64,000 nt of DNA from Achromobacter denitrificans NBRC 15125. GTDB lineage: Bacteria > Pseudomonadota > Gammaproteobacteria > Burkholderiales > Burkholderiaceae_B. Below are positions 45,379 through 53,686 of this stretch, piece by piece. Every line of letters begins with the position of its first letter. Position 1 is the stretch's first letter. A model generated the notes under the pieces. That model was given only the letters and a program-made list of their open reading frames with translations. It was not told the origin of the DNA and ran no database searches. The stretch lies in assembly GCF_001571365.1 (NCBI RefSeq), contig NZ_BCTQ01000014.1:1-64000 (forward strand), in the 5' to 3' direction. A program made the translations under genes and the position numbers.

Positions 45379-46304
45379 CAGACTTTTTCCACCTCAGGTT
45401 TGCCCAACAGCCCGGTGGGACGGAACAGCAGGATCAGGATCAGCAGCGAGAACGCCACGATGTCCTTGTACTGCGAGGAGATGTACGCGGCCGCGAAGGT
45501 CTCGGCCAGCCCCAGCAGCACGCCGCCGAGCATGGCGCCCGGGATGCTGCCGATGCCGCCCAGCACCGCCGCCGTGAAAGCCTTGATGCCGGCCAGGAAG
45601 CCGATGAACGGATTGAGCTTGCCGATGGTGATGGCGATCAGCACGCCGCCCACCGCCGCCAGGATCGCGCCCATCACGAACGTGAACGAGATCACGCGGT
45701 TGGTGTCGATGCCCAGCAGGTTGGCCATGTGCATGTCCTGCGAGCAGGCGCGCGAGGCGCGGCCCATGCGGGAATACTTGATGAACAGCGTCAGCGCGAT
45801 CATCAGGGCCACCGTGACCAGGATGATCATGATGCGCGAGTACGGCACCGTGACGTCGAAGTCGGATCCCATGTGGAAGGTCCAGGCGCCCGATACCAGC
45901 GAAGGCACCGCCATGTCGCGCGCGCCCTGGCCCAGGGCCACCCAGTTCTGCAGGAAGATCGACATCCCGATGGCCGAGATCAGGGCCACCAGGCGAGGAC
46001 TGCCCCGCACCGGGCGGTAGGCGACGCGTTCGACGGAAAAGCCGTAGATGCCCGTGACGACGATGGCCACGACCAGCATCGCCGCGATGACGAACGGCAT
46101 GGGCAGGCCGCTATTGGTGCCTATCGCGGTCAGGGTGACCAGGCCGACGTAGGCGCCGATCATATAGATTTCGCCGTGGGCGAAGTTGATCATACCGATG
46201 ATGCCGTAGACCATTGTGTAGCCGATGGCGATCAACGCATAGATCGCGCCCAGAGACAATCCGTTGAAGAATTGCTGGGTAAGTTGGGGTATGAGGTCAG
46301 ACAT
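45378..46304 (-). CDS. livH: Branched-chain amino acid ABC transporter permease LivH
   Basis: A 308-residue permease with about eight membrane segments. Family signatures are [38 protein letters not shown] and [14 protein letters not shown] with [23 protein letters not shown]. Start ATG 46304 is chosen for family length; the frame upstream runs through a hairpin and is not conserved in style. Between it and livK lie 191 bases with three hairpins that may reduce read-through, so that receptor exceeds permease in amount. Confidence 0.93.
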
Positions 46305-46325
46305 TATTTCTCTTGCTCCAAATAG

Positions 46326-46358
46326 TTCCGGCTCCGGTAGAGAGACCCGGAGCCGGAA
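46326..46358. repeat. 12-bp perfect hairpin in the livK-livH gap
   Basis: TTCCGGCTCCGG (46326-46337) pairs perfectly with CCGGAGCCGGAA (46347-46358) around nine bases. It lies 21 bases upstream of the livH start on the transcribed minus strand, so it would form in the mRNA leader of livH. No T run follows. Confidence 0.6.
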
Positions 46359-46376
46359 ACCTGGGCGTATTTTATA

Positions 46377-46462
46377 AGGGCCTGTCACCGCCCCCTGCCC
46401 GCCGCTCGGCGCTTTTGGCGCATCGCTGGGCGGCTTGCGGCAGGATTGGGACGACAGGCCCT
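46377..46462. repeat. Long inverted-repeat element in the livK-livH gap
   Basis: AGGGCCTGTC (46377-46386) pairs with GACAGGCCCT (46453-46462). The 66-base interior itself holds GC-rich repeats that can fold (CCTGCC near 46394 and GGCAGG near 46439). The outer arm shares GGGCCTGT with the hairpin at 29811-29853, so a dispersed extragenic element is possible. Confidence 0.5.
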
Positions 46463-46463
46463 A

Positions 46464-46486
46464 CCCGCCGGCGAGCCGCCGGCGGG
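46464..46486 (-). terminator. Hairpin just past livK
   Basis: CCCGCCGGC (46464-46472) pairs perfectly with GCCGGCGGG (46478-46486) around five bases, ten bases beyond the livK stop. It has no T run and probably acts as a partial terminator or 3' stabiliser of livK mRNA. Confidence 0.5.
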
Positions 46487-46495
46487 ATCGCGAGT

Positions 46496-47611
46496 TTACA
46501 GCTGGGTCTTCTTGCCGTTCTTATCCCACTTGTAGACCGCGAACTCGAAGTCCTTCAGATCGCCCTTGGCGTCGTATTCGACCTTGCCGATCCCCGTGTT
46601 GAAGGTGGTCTTGTGCATGTAGTCGGCCACCTTGGCGGGATCTTCGCCCACCGCGTTGATGCTGTCGGCCAGGATCTGCACGGCGGCGTACGCCGGCATC
46701 TGGAAGGCGCCGTCCGGATCGCGCTTGGCGTCCTTGAACGCCTTCACGATGCCTTCGTTGCCGGGCAGCTTGGTGAAGTCGGCGGGCAGCGTGACCAGCA
46801 GGCCTTCGATGGCCGGGCCGGCGATCGCCACCAGGTCCTGGTTGGCCGTGCCTTCCGGACCCATGAACTGAACCTTCAGGCCCTGTTCGCGCGACTGGCG
46901 CAGCAGCAGGCCGAGTTCGGGGTGGTAGCCGCCGAAGTAGACCAGGTCCACGCCGGCCGACTTCAGCTTGGTAATGATGGCCGAGTAGTCGCTGTCGCCG
47001 ACGTTGATGCCTTCGAACATCGCCACGTTCACGCCGTCCTTGGCCAGCGTGTCCTTGACCTGGGTGGCCACGCCCGAGCCGTAGGTCTGCTTGTCGTGCA
47101 GCACGGCGACCTTCTTGGGCTTGAGCGTCTTGGCGATGTAGTTGGCGGCGTACGGGCCTTGCTGGTCGTCGCGGCCGATGGTGCGGAAGAAGAAGTGCGG
47201 CTTGATCGTGTCGGTCACCAGCGGCGAGGTGGCGCCCGGGGTGATGCCGACGATGCCCTCTTCCTCGTAGACCTTGACGGCGGCCACGGTCACGCCCGAG
47301 CACGCATGGGCCACGGCGAACTTGGCGCCGGAGTTGACCACGCGGTTGGCGGCGGGCACGGCCTGCTTGGGCTCGCAGCCGTCGTCGATGAGGATGGGTT
47401 CGAGCTTCTTGCCCTTGACCCCGCCCTTGGCGTTGATGGTCTCGATGGCGGTCAGCGCGCCGGCCTGGATCTGGTCGCCGTACTGCGTGTTGGGACCGGT
47501 CATGGGCTGGGGAATGCCGATTTTGATCGTGTCGGCTGCGTGCACGGCGCCGGCCAGGGCAAGCGCCCCAAGCGCGACGGCTACCGGGGTAAGACGATGC
47601 AGAAACTTCAT
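46496..47611 (-). CDS. livK: Branched-chain amino acid ABC transporter substrate-binding protein
   Basis: A 371-residue periplasmic receptor of the LivJ/LivK type. A signal peptide ending VHA is followed by ADTIKIGIPQPMTGPNTQYGDQ, the paired cysteines (DDGCEPKQ and HACSGVTV), and RTIGRDDQQGPYAANYI with HDKQTYGSG. It heads the livKHMGF operon and delivers leucine, isoleucine or valine to LivHM. GGAG lies eight bases before ATG 47611. A close paralogue lies at 61552-62679. Confidence 0.92.
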   Translation of the reverse strand: MKFLHRLTPVAVALGALALAGAVHAADTIKIGIPQPMTGPNTQYGDQIQAGALTAIETINAKGGVKGKKLEPILIDDGCEPKQAVPAANRVVNSGAKFAVAHACSGVTVAAVKVYEEEGIVGITPGATSPLVTDTIKPHFFFRTIGRDDQQGPYAANYIAKTLKPKKVAVLHDKQTYGSGVATQVKDTLAKDGVNVAMFEGINVGDSDYSAIITKLKSAGVDLVYFGGYHPELGLLLRQSREQGLKVQFMGPEGTANQDLVAIAGPAIEGLLVTLPADFTKLPGNEGIVKAFKDAKRDPDGAFQMPAYAAVQILADSINAVGEDPAKVADYMHKTTFNTGIGKVEYDAKGDLKDFEFAVYKWDKNGKKTQL

Positions 47612-47946
47612 GCGGAGTTCTCCAGCGAGGTTTTGAGCGGCTCTGTTCGACGCGGCTTAACGGGTGGGTATCCCGTCATCCGTATCGCCCGTCGCCGGCT
47701 TCTTGGGCAAAAATACGGTGTGGCCGGTATTCTGGAAGCAAGGCGCCATACTGTCACTGCGTGTAATCCCCAATATTTTGGAGGGCGTCTTTAATCGTGA
47801 CGGATTATGCCCGCAAGCCCGTGAAATCGCTGGAGAATTCGCAAATAAACCTTAATAAAACGCTGGCGCGCCGCTGGAACTTGTGCTTGTTTTATTAAAT
47901 GCGCGTTGATTAATACGCCGTTTAAAAACGCATTTAAATACAGTAC
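47612..47946. other. 335-base intergenic region upstream of livK
   Basis: No gene is visible. It must hold the livK promoter and the 3' end of the LysR gene. The part from 47840 to 47945 is far richer in A and T than its surroundings and contains TTAAATGCG (47895-47903) with its complement CGCATTTAA (47929-47937), possibly the LysR terminator or a binding site. I could not pick a convincing -35/-10 pair. Confidence 0.5.
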
Positions 47947-48852
47947 TTACGCAGGGCTTACGGATAATGCGGCCGGGCCCATCGCGCGCCTGCGCAACAG
48001 CGCCACGAACGCGCGGCAGGCGCGGCTCTGCGGCGCCGCATTATCGAACAGCAGGCCGGGCGTGCGCATCGGCGTCGGGCTCTCCATGGGGATCATGCGC
48101 AGCCCGGGGTCCGGCGCGATCGCGCTGGCGGCGGCGATGGCCCCCACGTTCATGCGCGCCACCATGCCCAGCATGGCGGCGATGGTATTCATCTCGGCGA
48201 TCACCTCGGGCGCCGCGCCCGCCGCCTGGAAGCACTCGTCCAGCATCCGGCGCGTGGAGAAGCCGGCCGGCAGCATCACCAACGGTTCGCGATGCAGTTC
48301 GATCATGCGGATGCGCCGACGGTCCGCCAGCGGATGGCGGGCCGACACCACCAGCACCAGCTCCTCGTTGAACAGCGGCTCGAACCGCAGCTCGCTGGGG
48401 CCTTCGGGCCGGTATGCCACGCCGATGTCGAGCCGGCCGGCCTCCAGTTGCTGGGCGATGGCGTCGGCCGGCAGTTCTTCGATCAGGACTTTCACCCCGG
48501 GGCTGCGTTGCAGCAACTGCGCCACGCAATCGGGAATGAAGTTCAGGTTGAAGGTGTGGGTGGTGCCGACCCGGACCTGGCCGGTCACCAGCGCGACGTC
48601 CTGCTTGATCGCGCCCAGCCCCTGGTCGATCTCCTTCAACGCGCGCTGGGCGTAGGCCAGGAAGGTCTCTCCCGCCTCCGTCATCACCACGCGCTTGCCG
48701 ATCCGCTCGAACAGGCGCTGCCCGATCTCGTCTTCCAGCTGCCGTATCTGGTGGGACAGGGTCGACTGCGTGACGTGCACCCGCTCGGCCGCGCGCGTGA
48801 AATTGAGCGAGCCGGACAGCGCGATGAAGTACCTGAGATGCCGCAGTTCCAT
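47947..48852 (-). CDS. LysR-family transcriptional regulator
   Basis: A 301-residue LysR protein beginning MELRHLRYFIALSGSLNFTR with QSTLSHQIRQLEDEIGQRLFER, close to CynR/CbbR-type regulators. The effector domain includes GQVRVGTTHTFNLNFIPDCV and LDIGVAYRPEGPSELRFEPLF. ATG 48852 fits the family start; ATG 48870 would add six residues. It is divergent from a CoA-transferase gene, and a dyad at 48879-48919 lies between them. Its effector is probably the acid or CoA ester handled by that operon. Confidence 0.87.
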   Translation of the reverse strand: MELRHLRYFIALSGSLNFTRAAERVHVTQSTLSHQIRQLEDEIGQRLFERIGKRVVMTEAGETFLAYAQRALKEIDQGLGAIKQDVALVTGQVRVGTTHTFNLNFIPDCVAQLLQRSPGVKVLIEELPADAIAQQLEAGRLDIGVAYRPEGPSELRFEPLFNEELVLVVSARHPLADRRRIRMIELHREPLVMLPAGFSTRRMLDECFQAAGAAPEVIAEMNTIAAMLGMVARMNVGAIAAASAIAPDPGLRMIPMESPTPMRTPGLLFDNAAPQSRACRAFVALLRRRAMGPAALSVSPA

Positions 48853-48878
48853 GGCATGCCCCCAAATCAATCGATGAC

Positions 48879-48919
48879 ATCAATGATGATGCAAGATATT
48901 AATCATTTTCATCTTTGAT
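48879..48919. promoter_or_regulatory. Candidate LysR operator
   Basis: ATCAATGATG (48879-48888) and CATCTTTGAT (48910-48919) form an inverted repeat matching at nine of ten positions, around an AT-rich 21-base centre, in the 115-base divergent gap. The size and AT content fit a LysR recognition and activation site pair. Confidence 0.55.
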
Positions 48920-48967
48920 CGGGGATCGCTAGTCTTGCAGTTCGCAGCAACCGCAAGAGGAACTTTC

Positions 48968-50128
48968 ATGTCCAAGGTATTGGATGGCATCACCGTAATC
49001 GAACAGGGAACGTTCATTACCGGGCCGGCGGCCGGCATGCTGCTGGCCGATCTGGGCGCGGACGTCATCAAGGTGGAGCAGCCCGGCGCGGGCGACCCCT
49101 TCCGGGCGTTCAAGGGCGGGCTCTACAGCCCCCACTACCAGACCTACAACCGCAACAAGCGCAGCATCGAGCTGGACGCCAAGAACCCCGACGACGCGCG
49201 CCTGTTCGACGAGCTGATCCGCGATGCCGACGTCTACATCCAGAATTTCCGGCCCGGCGCCGCCGAGCGCCTGAACGCGGGCGAGGCCCGGCTGCGCGCC
49301 CTCAATCCGCGCCTGGTGTATTGCGCGATCAGCGGTTTCGGCCAGACCGGCCCGGCCGCCGGGCGGCCGGCCTACGATACCGTGGCGCAGGCGGCCAGCG
49401 GGTTCCTCAACCTGCTGGTGAACCCGGACAATCCCCGCGTCGTGGGGCCGGCCATCGCCGATTCGCTCACGGGCTTCTATGCCGCCTACGGCATCCTCGG
49501 CGCCCTGGTCGAACGCGCGCGCACCGGCGTGGGCCGCAGCGTCGAGGTGTCGATGCTGGAGGCGATGTGCCATTTCAACCTGGACGCCTACACCCACTTT
49601 TTCTCGGAGGGAGAAGTCATGGGCCCGTACAGCCGGCCCAGCGTCTCCCAGTCCTATGCGCTGACCTGCGCGGACGGCAAGAAGCTGGCCCTGCACATGT
49701 CCTCGCCGGAGAAATTCTGGCGCGGCCTGGCCAACGCCATGGAACGGCCCGACATCCTGCGGGACCCGCGCTTCGCCACGCGCGAAGGCCGCATCGCCCA
49801 CCACGAGCAGTTGATCGCGGTGCTCGATGGCGTCTTTGCCGGCCGCGCGCGCGAAGAATGGTGCCGGCGCCTGACGGAGGAAGACGTGCCGCATGCCCCG
49901 ATGTACAACACGGCCGAAGCCCTGCAGGATCCGCAGGCGCGCCACCTTCAGCTGGAAATCGAAGGCGTCCATCCCACGCTGGGCGCATGGCGCACCGTGC
50001 GCTCGCCGGTCAGCTTCGACGGCCAGCGCGCCAGCGAGGTCACGCCCCCGCCCCTGCTGGGCGAACACAACACCCAGATCCGCGCCACGCTGGCGAGCCG
50101 CAATCCTTCCTCCCGGGACCCGTCATGA
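48968..50128 (+). CDS. Family III (CaiB/Frc-type) CoA transferase
   Basis: A 386-residue CoA transferase. Signatures include GITVIEQGTFITGPAAGMLLADLGADVIKVEQPGAGDPFR, NRNKRSIELDAKNPDDARLF, GFGQTGPAAGRPAYD and SVEVSMLEAM. The catalytic aspartate should be in the NLDAY or nearby AYD region by family comparison. It moves CoA between carboxylic acids. ATG 48968 follows GAGGA. Its stop overlaps the next start (ATGA), coupling it to a citryl-CoA-lyase-like enzyme: acid activated to CoA ester, then cleaved. Confidence 0.88.
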   Translation: MSKVLDGITVIEQGTFITGPAAGMLLADLGADVIKVEQPGAGDPFRAFKGGLYSPHYQTYNRNKRSIELDAKNPDDARLFDELIRDADVYIQNFRPGAAERLNAGEARLRALNPRLVYCAISGFGQTGPAAGRPAYDTVAQAASGFLNLLVNPDNPRVVGPAIADSLTGFYAAYGILGALVERARTGVGRSVEVSMLEAMCHFNLDAYTHFFSEGEVMGPYSRPSVSQSYALTCADGKKLALHMSSPEKFWRGLANAMERPDILRDPRFATREGRIAHHEQLIAVLDGVFAGRAREEWCRRLTEEDVPHAPMYNTAEALQDPQARHLQLEIEGVHPTLGAWRTVRSPVSFDGQRASEVTPPPLLGEHNTQIRATLASRNPSSRDPS

Positions 50129-50937
50129 AAATAGGCAAGAACACCATCCCCCGCAGCGCCATCTGCACCTCCGACGAACACACCATCGTGGTGCGCGGCG
50201 AAGACCTGTGCAAAGACCTGATCGGCCGCATTTCCTTTACCGACTACTTTCACCTGCTGGTCACGGGCCGCCGCCCCGACGCCGCGGCCACGGCCGTGCT
50301 GGACGCCACGCTGGTCGCCATCGCCGAGCACGGCTTCGTGCCCAGCGTGCAGGCCGCGCGCATGACGCTGGCGGCCGCGCCCGACGCCATGCAGGGCGCG
50401 GTCGCCGCCGGCCTGCTCGGCTGCGGCTCGGTGATCCTGGGCGCCTCGGAAACGGCCGGCCGGCTGTTCGCCGAAATCAAGGAACGCGCCGAGCAGGATC
50501 GGTTGGACCTGGACGCCGCGGCGCTCCAGGTGCTCAAGCGCTACCGCGCCGAGGGCAAGGCCATCCCGGGCTACGGCCACCCCCTGCACAAGACCCGCGA
50601 TCCCCGCGTGGCGCGGCTGTTCGACGTGGCGCGGGAAAGCGGCGCGGACCAGACCTACGTCGAGATCGCCGAAGCCGTGGAACGCCAGATCCCCGCGGTA
50701 TTGGACAAGGCGCTGAAGCTGAACGTGTCCGCCGCCATCCCGGCGGTGCTGCTGGGCGCCGGATTCCCGCTGCAAGCCCTGCGCGGCGTGCCGTTGCTGG
50801 CCCGCACCGCCGGCCTCATCGCGCACCTCAACGAAGAGCTCCAGCAGGCGGCCGGCTTCGCGCTGTCTTACCAGGCCACCCGCGAATTGCAGTACGACGG
50901 CAAGGTTCCGGCCGGATTCGGGAAATCGGACCACTAA
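50125..50937 (+). CDS. Citryl-CoA lyase-like (short citrate-synthase fold) enzyme
   Basis: A 270-residue protein with the citrate synthase fold but far shorter than citrate synthase (about 430). The active-site histidine region is IPGYGHPLHKTRDPRVARLF, and the N-terminal part RGEDLCKDLIGRISFTDYFHLLVTGRRP is typical. Such short forms cleave citryl-CoA or related 3-hydroxyacyl-CoA esters to acetyl-CoA and an oxo acid. With the overlapping CoA transferase it can complete an acid degradation route. The true substrate is unknown. Confidence 0.82.
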   Translation: MKIGKNTIPRSAICTSDEHTIVVRGEDLCKDLIGRISFTDYFHLLVTGRRPDAAATAVLDATLVAIAEHGFVPSVQAARMTLAAAPDAMQGAVAAGLLGCGSVILGASETAGRLFAEIKERAEQDRLDLDAAALQVLKRYRAEGKAIPGYGHPLHKTRDPRVARLFDVARESGADQTYVEIAEAVERQIPAVLDKALKLNVSAAIPAVLLGAGFPLQALRGVPLLARTAGLIAHLNEELQQAAGFALSYQATRELQYDGKVPAGFGKSDH

Positions 50938-51017
50938 GCACCATGACGCCGGCGCGCCCGCCGCCGCGAGGCAGCGGGCCGCAAGCCGCGCTAAAAAACA
51001 CAGGAGACACCCCCACC

Positions 51018-52034
51018 ATGCTACCGACCCTTGCCTTCCCGCAGGCCTTCCGCAACGGTTCCGCGCGCCGCGCCCTCGCGGCGCTGGCCCTGGGCGCCTG
51101 CGCGCTGGGCGCGACCGCCCAGCCGGCGCGCGCCGCGGCCTATCCCGAGCGCCCGATAAAAATGATCGTGCCGTTCGGGCCGGGCACCACCACCGATACC
51201 GTGTCCCGGATGATGGCGGACGCCATGTCCAAGTCGCTGGGGCAGCCGGTCATCATCGAGAACCGGGCCGGCGCCGGCGGCTCCATCGGCACCGAACTCG
51301 TCGCGCGCGCCCCGGCCGACGGCTACACCCTGGTGATGGGCACCGTCGGCACGCATGCCATCAACAAGGCCCTTTATCCCAAACTGGGCTACGACCCCTT
51401 GGTCGATTTCAAGCCGGTCGCGCTGGTGGGCTACACGCCGACGCTGCTGGTGGTGGGCTCCGAGTCGCCGATACGCACGCTGCAAGACCTGCAGGCCGCC
51501 GCCGCCAAGCCGGGCGGCATCAGCTTCGCGTCCGCCGGCACCGGCACCTCCGGGCACCTGGCGGGCGAACTGCTGAAATCGCGCCTGGGCGGCACCATGG
51601 TGCACATCCCCTACAAGGAAGGCAGCCAGGCCCTGACCGACGTCATGTCGGGCCAGACCCAGTTCATGTTCTACCACCCCCTGGCCGTGCTCCCGCACAT
51701 CAAGTCGGGCAAGCTGCGCGCGCTGGGCACGTCCGTCATGCGCCGCAGCGCTTCCGCGCCGGACGTGCCGACCATCGCCGAACAGCTGGGCGGCGATTTC
51801 GACCTGCAGGCCTGGTTCATGCTGTACGCGCCCACCGCCACGCCCGCGCCCGTCCTGCAGACGCTGCGCGACGCCGCCGCGGCGGCGCTGTCCAATCCGG
51901 ACATCGTCGCCAAGCTGGAAGCGCAGGGGCTGGAGAAAAGCGACGTGCCCATGGCGGGCATCGATAAGTTCGGCCAGGAGGAACTGGCCAAGTGGTCGGA
52001 GCTGATCCGGCAATCCGGCGCCCAGGCCAACTAG
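51018..52034 (+). CDS. Tripartite tricarboxylate transporter (Bug) receptor
   Basis: A 338-residue periplasmic receptor. A long signal region (about 1-40, ending ARAA) is followed by YPERPIKMIVPFGPGTTTDTVSR, VIIENRAGAGGSIGTELVARAPADGYT and the ligand-loop features of Bug proteins. AGGAG lies upstream of ATG 51018. It is the third gene of the LysR-controlled CoA-transferase/lyase operon (80 bases after the lyase), so its ligand is probably the carboxylic acid degraded there, for example a citrate-like or hydroxy-dicarboxylic acid. Confidence 0.9.
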   Translation: MLPTLAFPQAFRNGSARRALAALALGACALGATAQPARAAAYPERPIKMIVPFGPGTTTDTVSRMMADAMSKSLGQPVIIENRAGAGGSIGTELVARAPADGYTLVMGTVGTHAINKALYPKLGYDPLVDFKPVALVGYTPTLLVVGSESPIRTLQDLQAAAAKPGGISFASAGTGTSGHLAGELLKSRLGGTMVHIPYKEGSQALTDVMSGQTQFMFYHPLAVLPHIKSGKLRALGTSVMRRSASAPDVPTIAEQLGGDFDLQAWFMLYAPTATPAPVLQTLRDAAAAALSNPDIVAKLEAQGLEKSDVPMAGIDKFGQEELAKWSELIRQSGAQAN

Positions 52035-52107
52035 GGACCGTCCGCGCCAACGGGGCCTTGCGCGGGCCCTCGTCAGGCCGACGCCATCGCGGCGCCGGCG
52101 GGTCCCC

Positions 52108-52662
52108 TCAGGCGTTGGCCGGCCTGGCCAGGTTCCACATCAGGGCGCGGAACGGCGCCAGCATGCTGATATTGACGACCAGCTTGATGGCCAGGTCGCC
52201 CATCATCCAGGTGACCCAGGGCGTGCCGGTGGCGGCGAACGCCACGCTGAAGAACACCGCGGTGTCCAGGATGGCGCCCAACGTGCCCGACACCAGCGGG
52301 GCGCGCCACCAGCGCTGGTCGCGCAGGCGGTCGAAGACCTGGATGTCCACCAGCTGCGCGCAGATGTAGGCCAGGCCCGAAGCCAGCGCGATGCGCGGCG
52401 ACGCCACCCAGACCGACACCGCCAGCGCGGCGGCGAAGCCGAACCACGCCACGCGGCGCGCGGCCGCCGGCCCGAAGCGGCGATTCAGCACGTCGGTCAC
52501 GAGGAACGCCACCGGATAGGACAGCCCGCCCCAGGTGAGCCAGTCGTTCAGCGGCACCTGGACCAGGATGTTCGAACCCACCACCACCAGGAGCATGCAC
52601 AGCACGGCGATGCCGAACTGCACCCGGCTCATGGGCGGGTAGCGTCTTGCCGCGGCCATCAT
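52108..52662 (-). CDS. Queuosine precursor transporter, YhhQ/VUT family
   Basis: A 184-residue membrane protein with about six segments. It matches YhhQ: LSYPVAFLVTDVLNRRFGPAAARRVAW, ASGLAYICAQLVDIQVFDRLR and SGTLGAILDTAVFFSVAFAATG. YhhQ takes up queuine precursors (preQ0/preQ1) for tRNA modification. Start ATG 52662 overlaps the proC stop (ATGATG) and is preceded by GAGGA, so it is coupled to proC. No queuosine biosynthesis gene or preQ1 riboswitch is visible nearby. Confidence 0.85.
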   Translation of the reverse strand: MMAAARRYPPMSRVQFGIAVLCMLLVVVGSNILVQVPLNDWLTWGGLSYPVAFLVTDVLNRRFGPAAARRVAWFGFAAALAVSVWVASPRIALASGLAYICAQLVDIQVFDRLRDQRWWRAPLVSGTLGAILDTAVFFSVAFAATGTPWVTWMMGDLAIKLVVNISMLAPFRALMWNLARPANA

Positions 52663-53492
52663 TTGCCGAATTCCTCCGCCAGCTCGCGGGAGCGCCGCGC
52701 GGCGGCGGCGATGGCCTCCTCCACGATGCCGGCAAAGCCGGCGGCGCCGAAGGCGTCCAGCGCGGCGGCCGTCGTGCCGCCCTTGGAGGTGACCCGTTCG
52801 CGCAGCGTCGACAGCGGTTCGGTGGACTCCGCCGCCAGGCGCGTGGCGCCGGCCAGCGTGCCCAGGGCCAGTTGCTTGGCCTGGTCGGCCGTGAGGCCCA
52901 CCTTCTGGCCGCCGGCCACCAGCGCCTCCAGGAACAGGAAGACATAGGCGGGGCCGCTGCCGGACAGGGCCGTCACGCCGTCGAGCGCCGCGTCGCCGTC
53001 CACCCAGACCACGTCGCCCACGCTGGAGAGCAGGCGGGCCGCCAGTTCGCGGTCGGCGTCGCTCACGCCGCCCAGCGCCGCCAGGCCCGTCATGCCCGCG
53101 CCCACCAGGGCCGGGGTATTGGGCATGCAGCGCACCAGGCGGCCGAACGGCGCCTCGGGCGTGCCCAGCCAGCCGGCCAGCGTATCGGCGCGGATGCCGG
53201 CCGCCACGCTTACCACCAAAGTGTCTTCGCGCAACCATTGACGCGTGGAAGCCACAACGTCTTTCATGTTCTGTGGCTTGACAGCGAACACCCAGACGCG
53301 GCAGCGCGCCAGGGCCTCGTCGGGGGCCACGGCGGTGGTCATGCCGCGGGCCTGCCAGGCGGCGTGCGCATCCTGGTTTATGTCAATGACATGGATGTTG
53401 CCGGCGGCGCATACTTTGCCCGCCAGGCCCGATGCCAGGGCGGCTGCCATATTGCCGCCACCAATGAACGCAATCGAAAGTTCGTTTTTCAT
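52659..53492 (-). CDS. proC: Pyrroline-5-carboxylate reductase
   Basis: A 277-residue cytoplasmic enzyme that reduces pyrroline-5-carboxylate to proline with NAD(P)H. It opens SIAFIGGGNMAAALASGL, contains VFAVKPQNM, VRCMPNTPALVGAGMTG and the signature ALDGVTALSGSGPAYVFLFLEAL, and ends with TSKGGTTAAALDAF. The gene overlaps the yhhQ-like gene by four bases and is divergent from ugpB. Its substrate is the cyclised product of the rocD reaction at 27.6 kb. Confidence 0.94.
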   Translation of the reverse strand: MKNELSIAFIGGGNMAAALASGLAGKVCAAGNIHVIDINQDAHAAWQARGMTTAVAPDEALARCRVWVFAVKPQNMKDVVASTRQWLREDTLVVSVAAGIRADTLAGWLGTPEAPFGRLVRCMPNTPALVGAGMTGLAALGGVSDADRELAARLLSSVGDVVWVDGDAALDGVTALSGSGPAYVFLFLEALVAGGQKVGLTADQAKQLALGTLAGATRLAAESTEPLSTLRERVTSKGGTTAAALDAFGAAGFAGIVEEAIAAAARRSRELAEEFGK

Positions 53493-53591
53493 AGCCAGCG
53501 ATTGTAAACGGTAGTACCCGTAGGGAGAAAAAGGAAAAATGTTCGTTCGCGCCTAAAACGCGCAATTTGACAGGCGTTTAGACTGATGTGA

Positions 53592-53620
53592 AAGTCACGG
53601 TTTTGTCACAAACAATTCAT
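53592..53620 (+). promoter_or_regulatory. Three phased Pho half-sites upstream of ugpB
   Basis: AAGTCAC (53592-53598), TTGTCAC (53603-53609) and AATTCAT (53614-53620) are spaced exactly 11 bases apart, like the CTGTCAT repeats of a Pho box. Each matches the PhoB half-site at four or five of seven bases. The next gene, ugpB, is a classic phosphate-starvation gene. PhoB control is inferred. Confidence 0.6.
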
Positions 53621-53686
53621 AAGGTGTCGTGTTTTCCGCGCTCGGACACCCCGGCCGCGACACGCCCAACCTGGAGGAACCTCACT

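Noticed and set aside
52659-53492. proC as a member of the rocDF operon
   Set aside because: It shares the pathway intermediate but lies 23 kb away with its own neighbours, so joint regulation is not supported.
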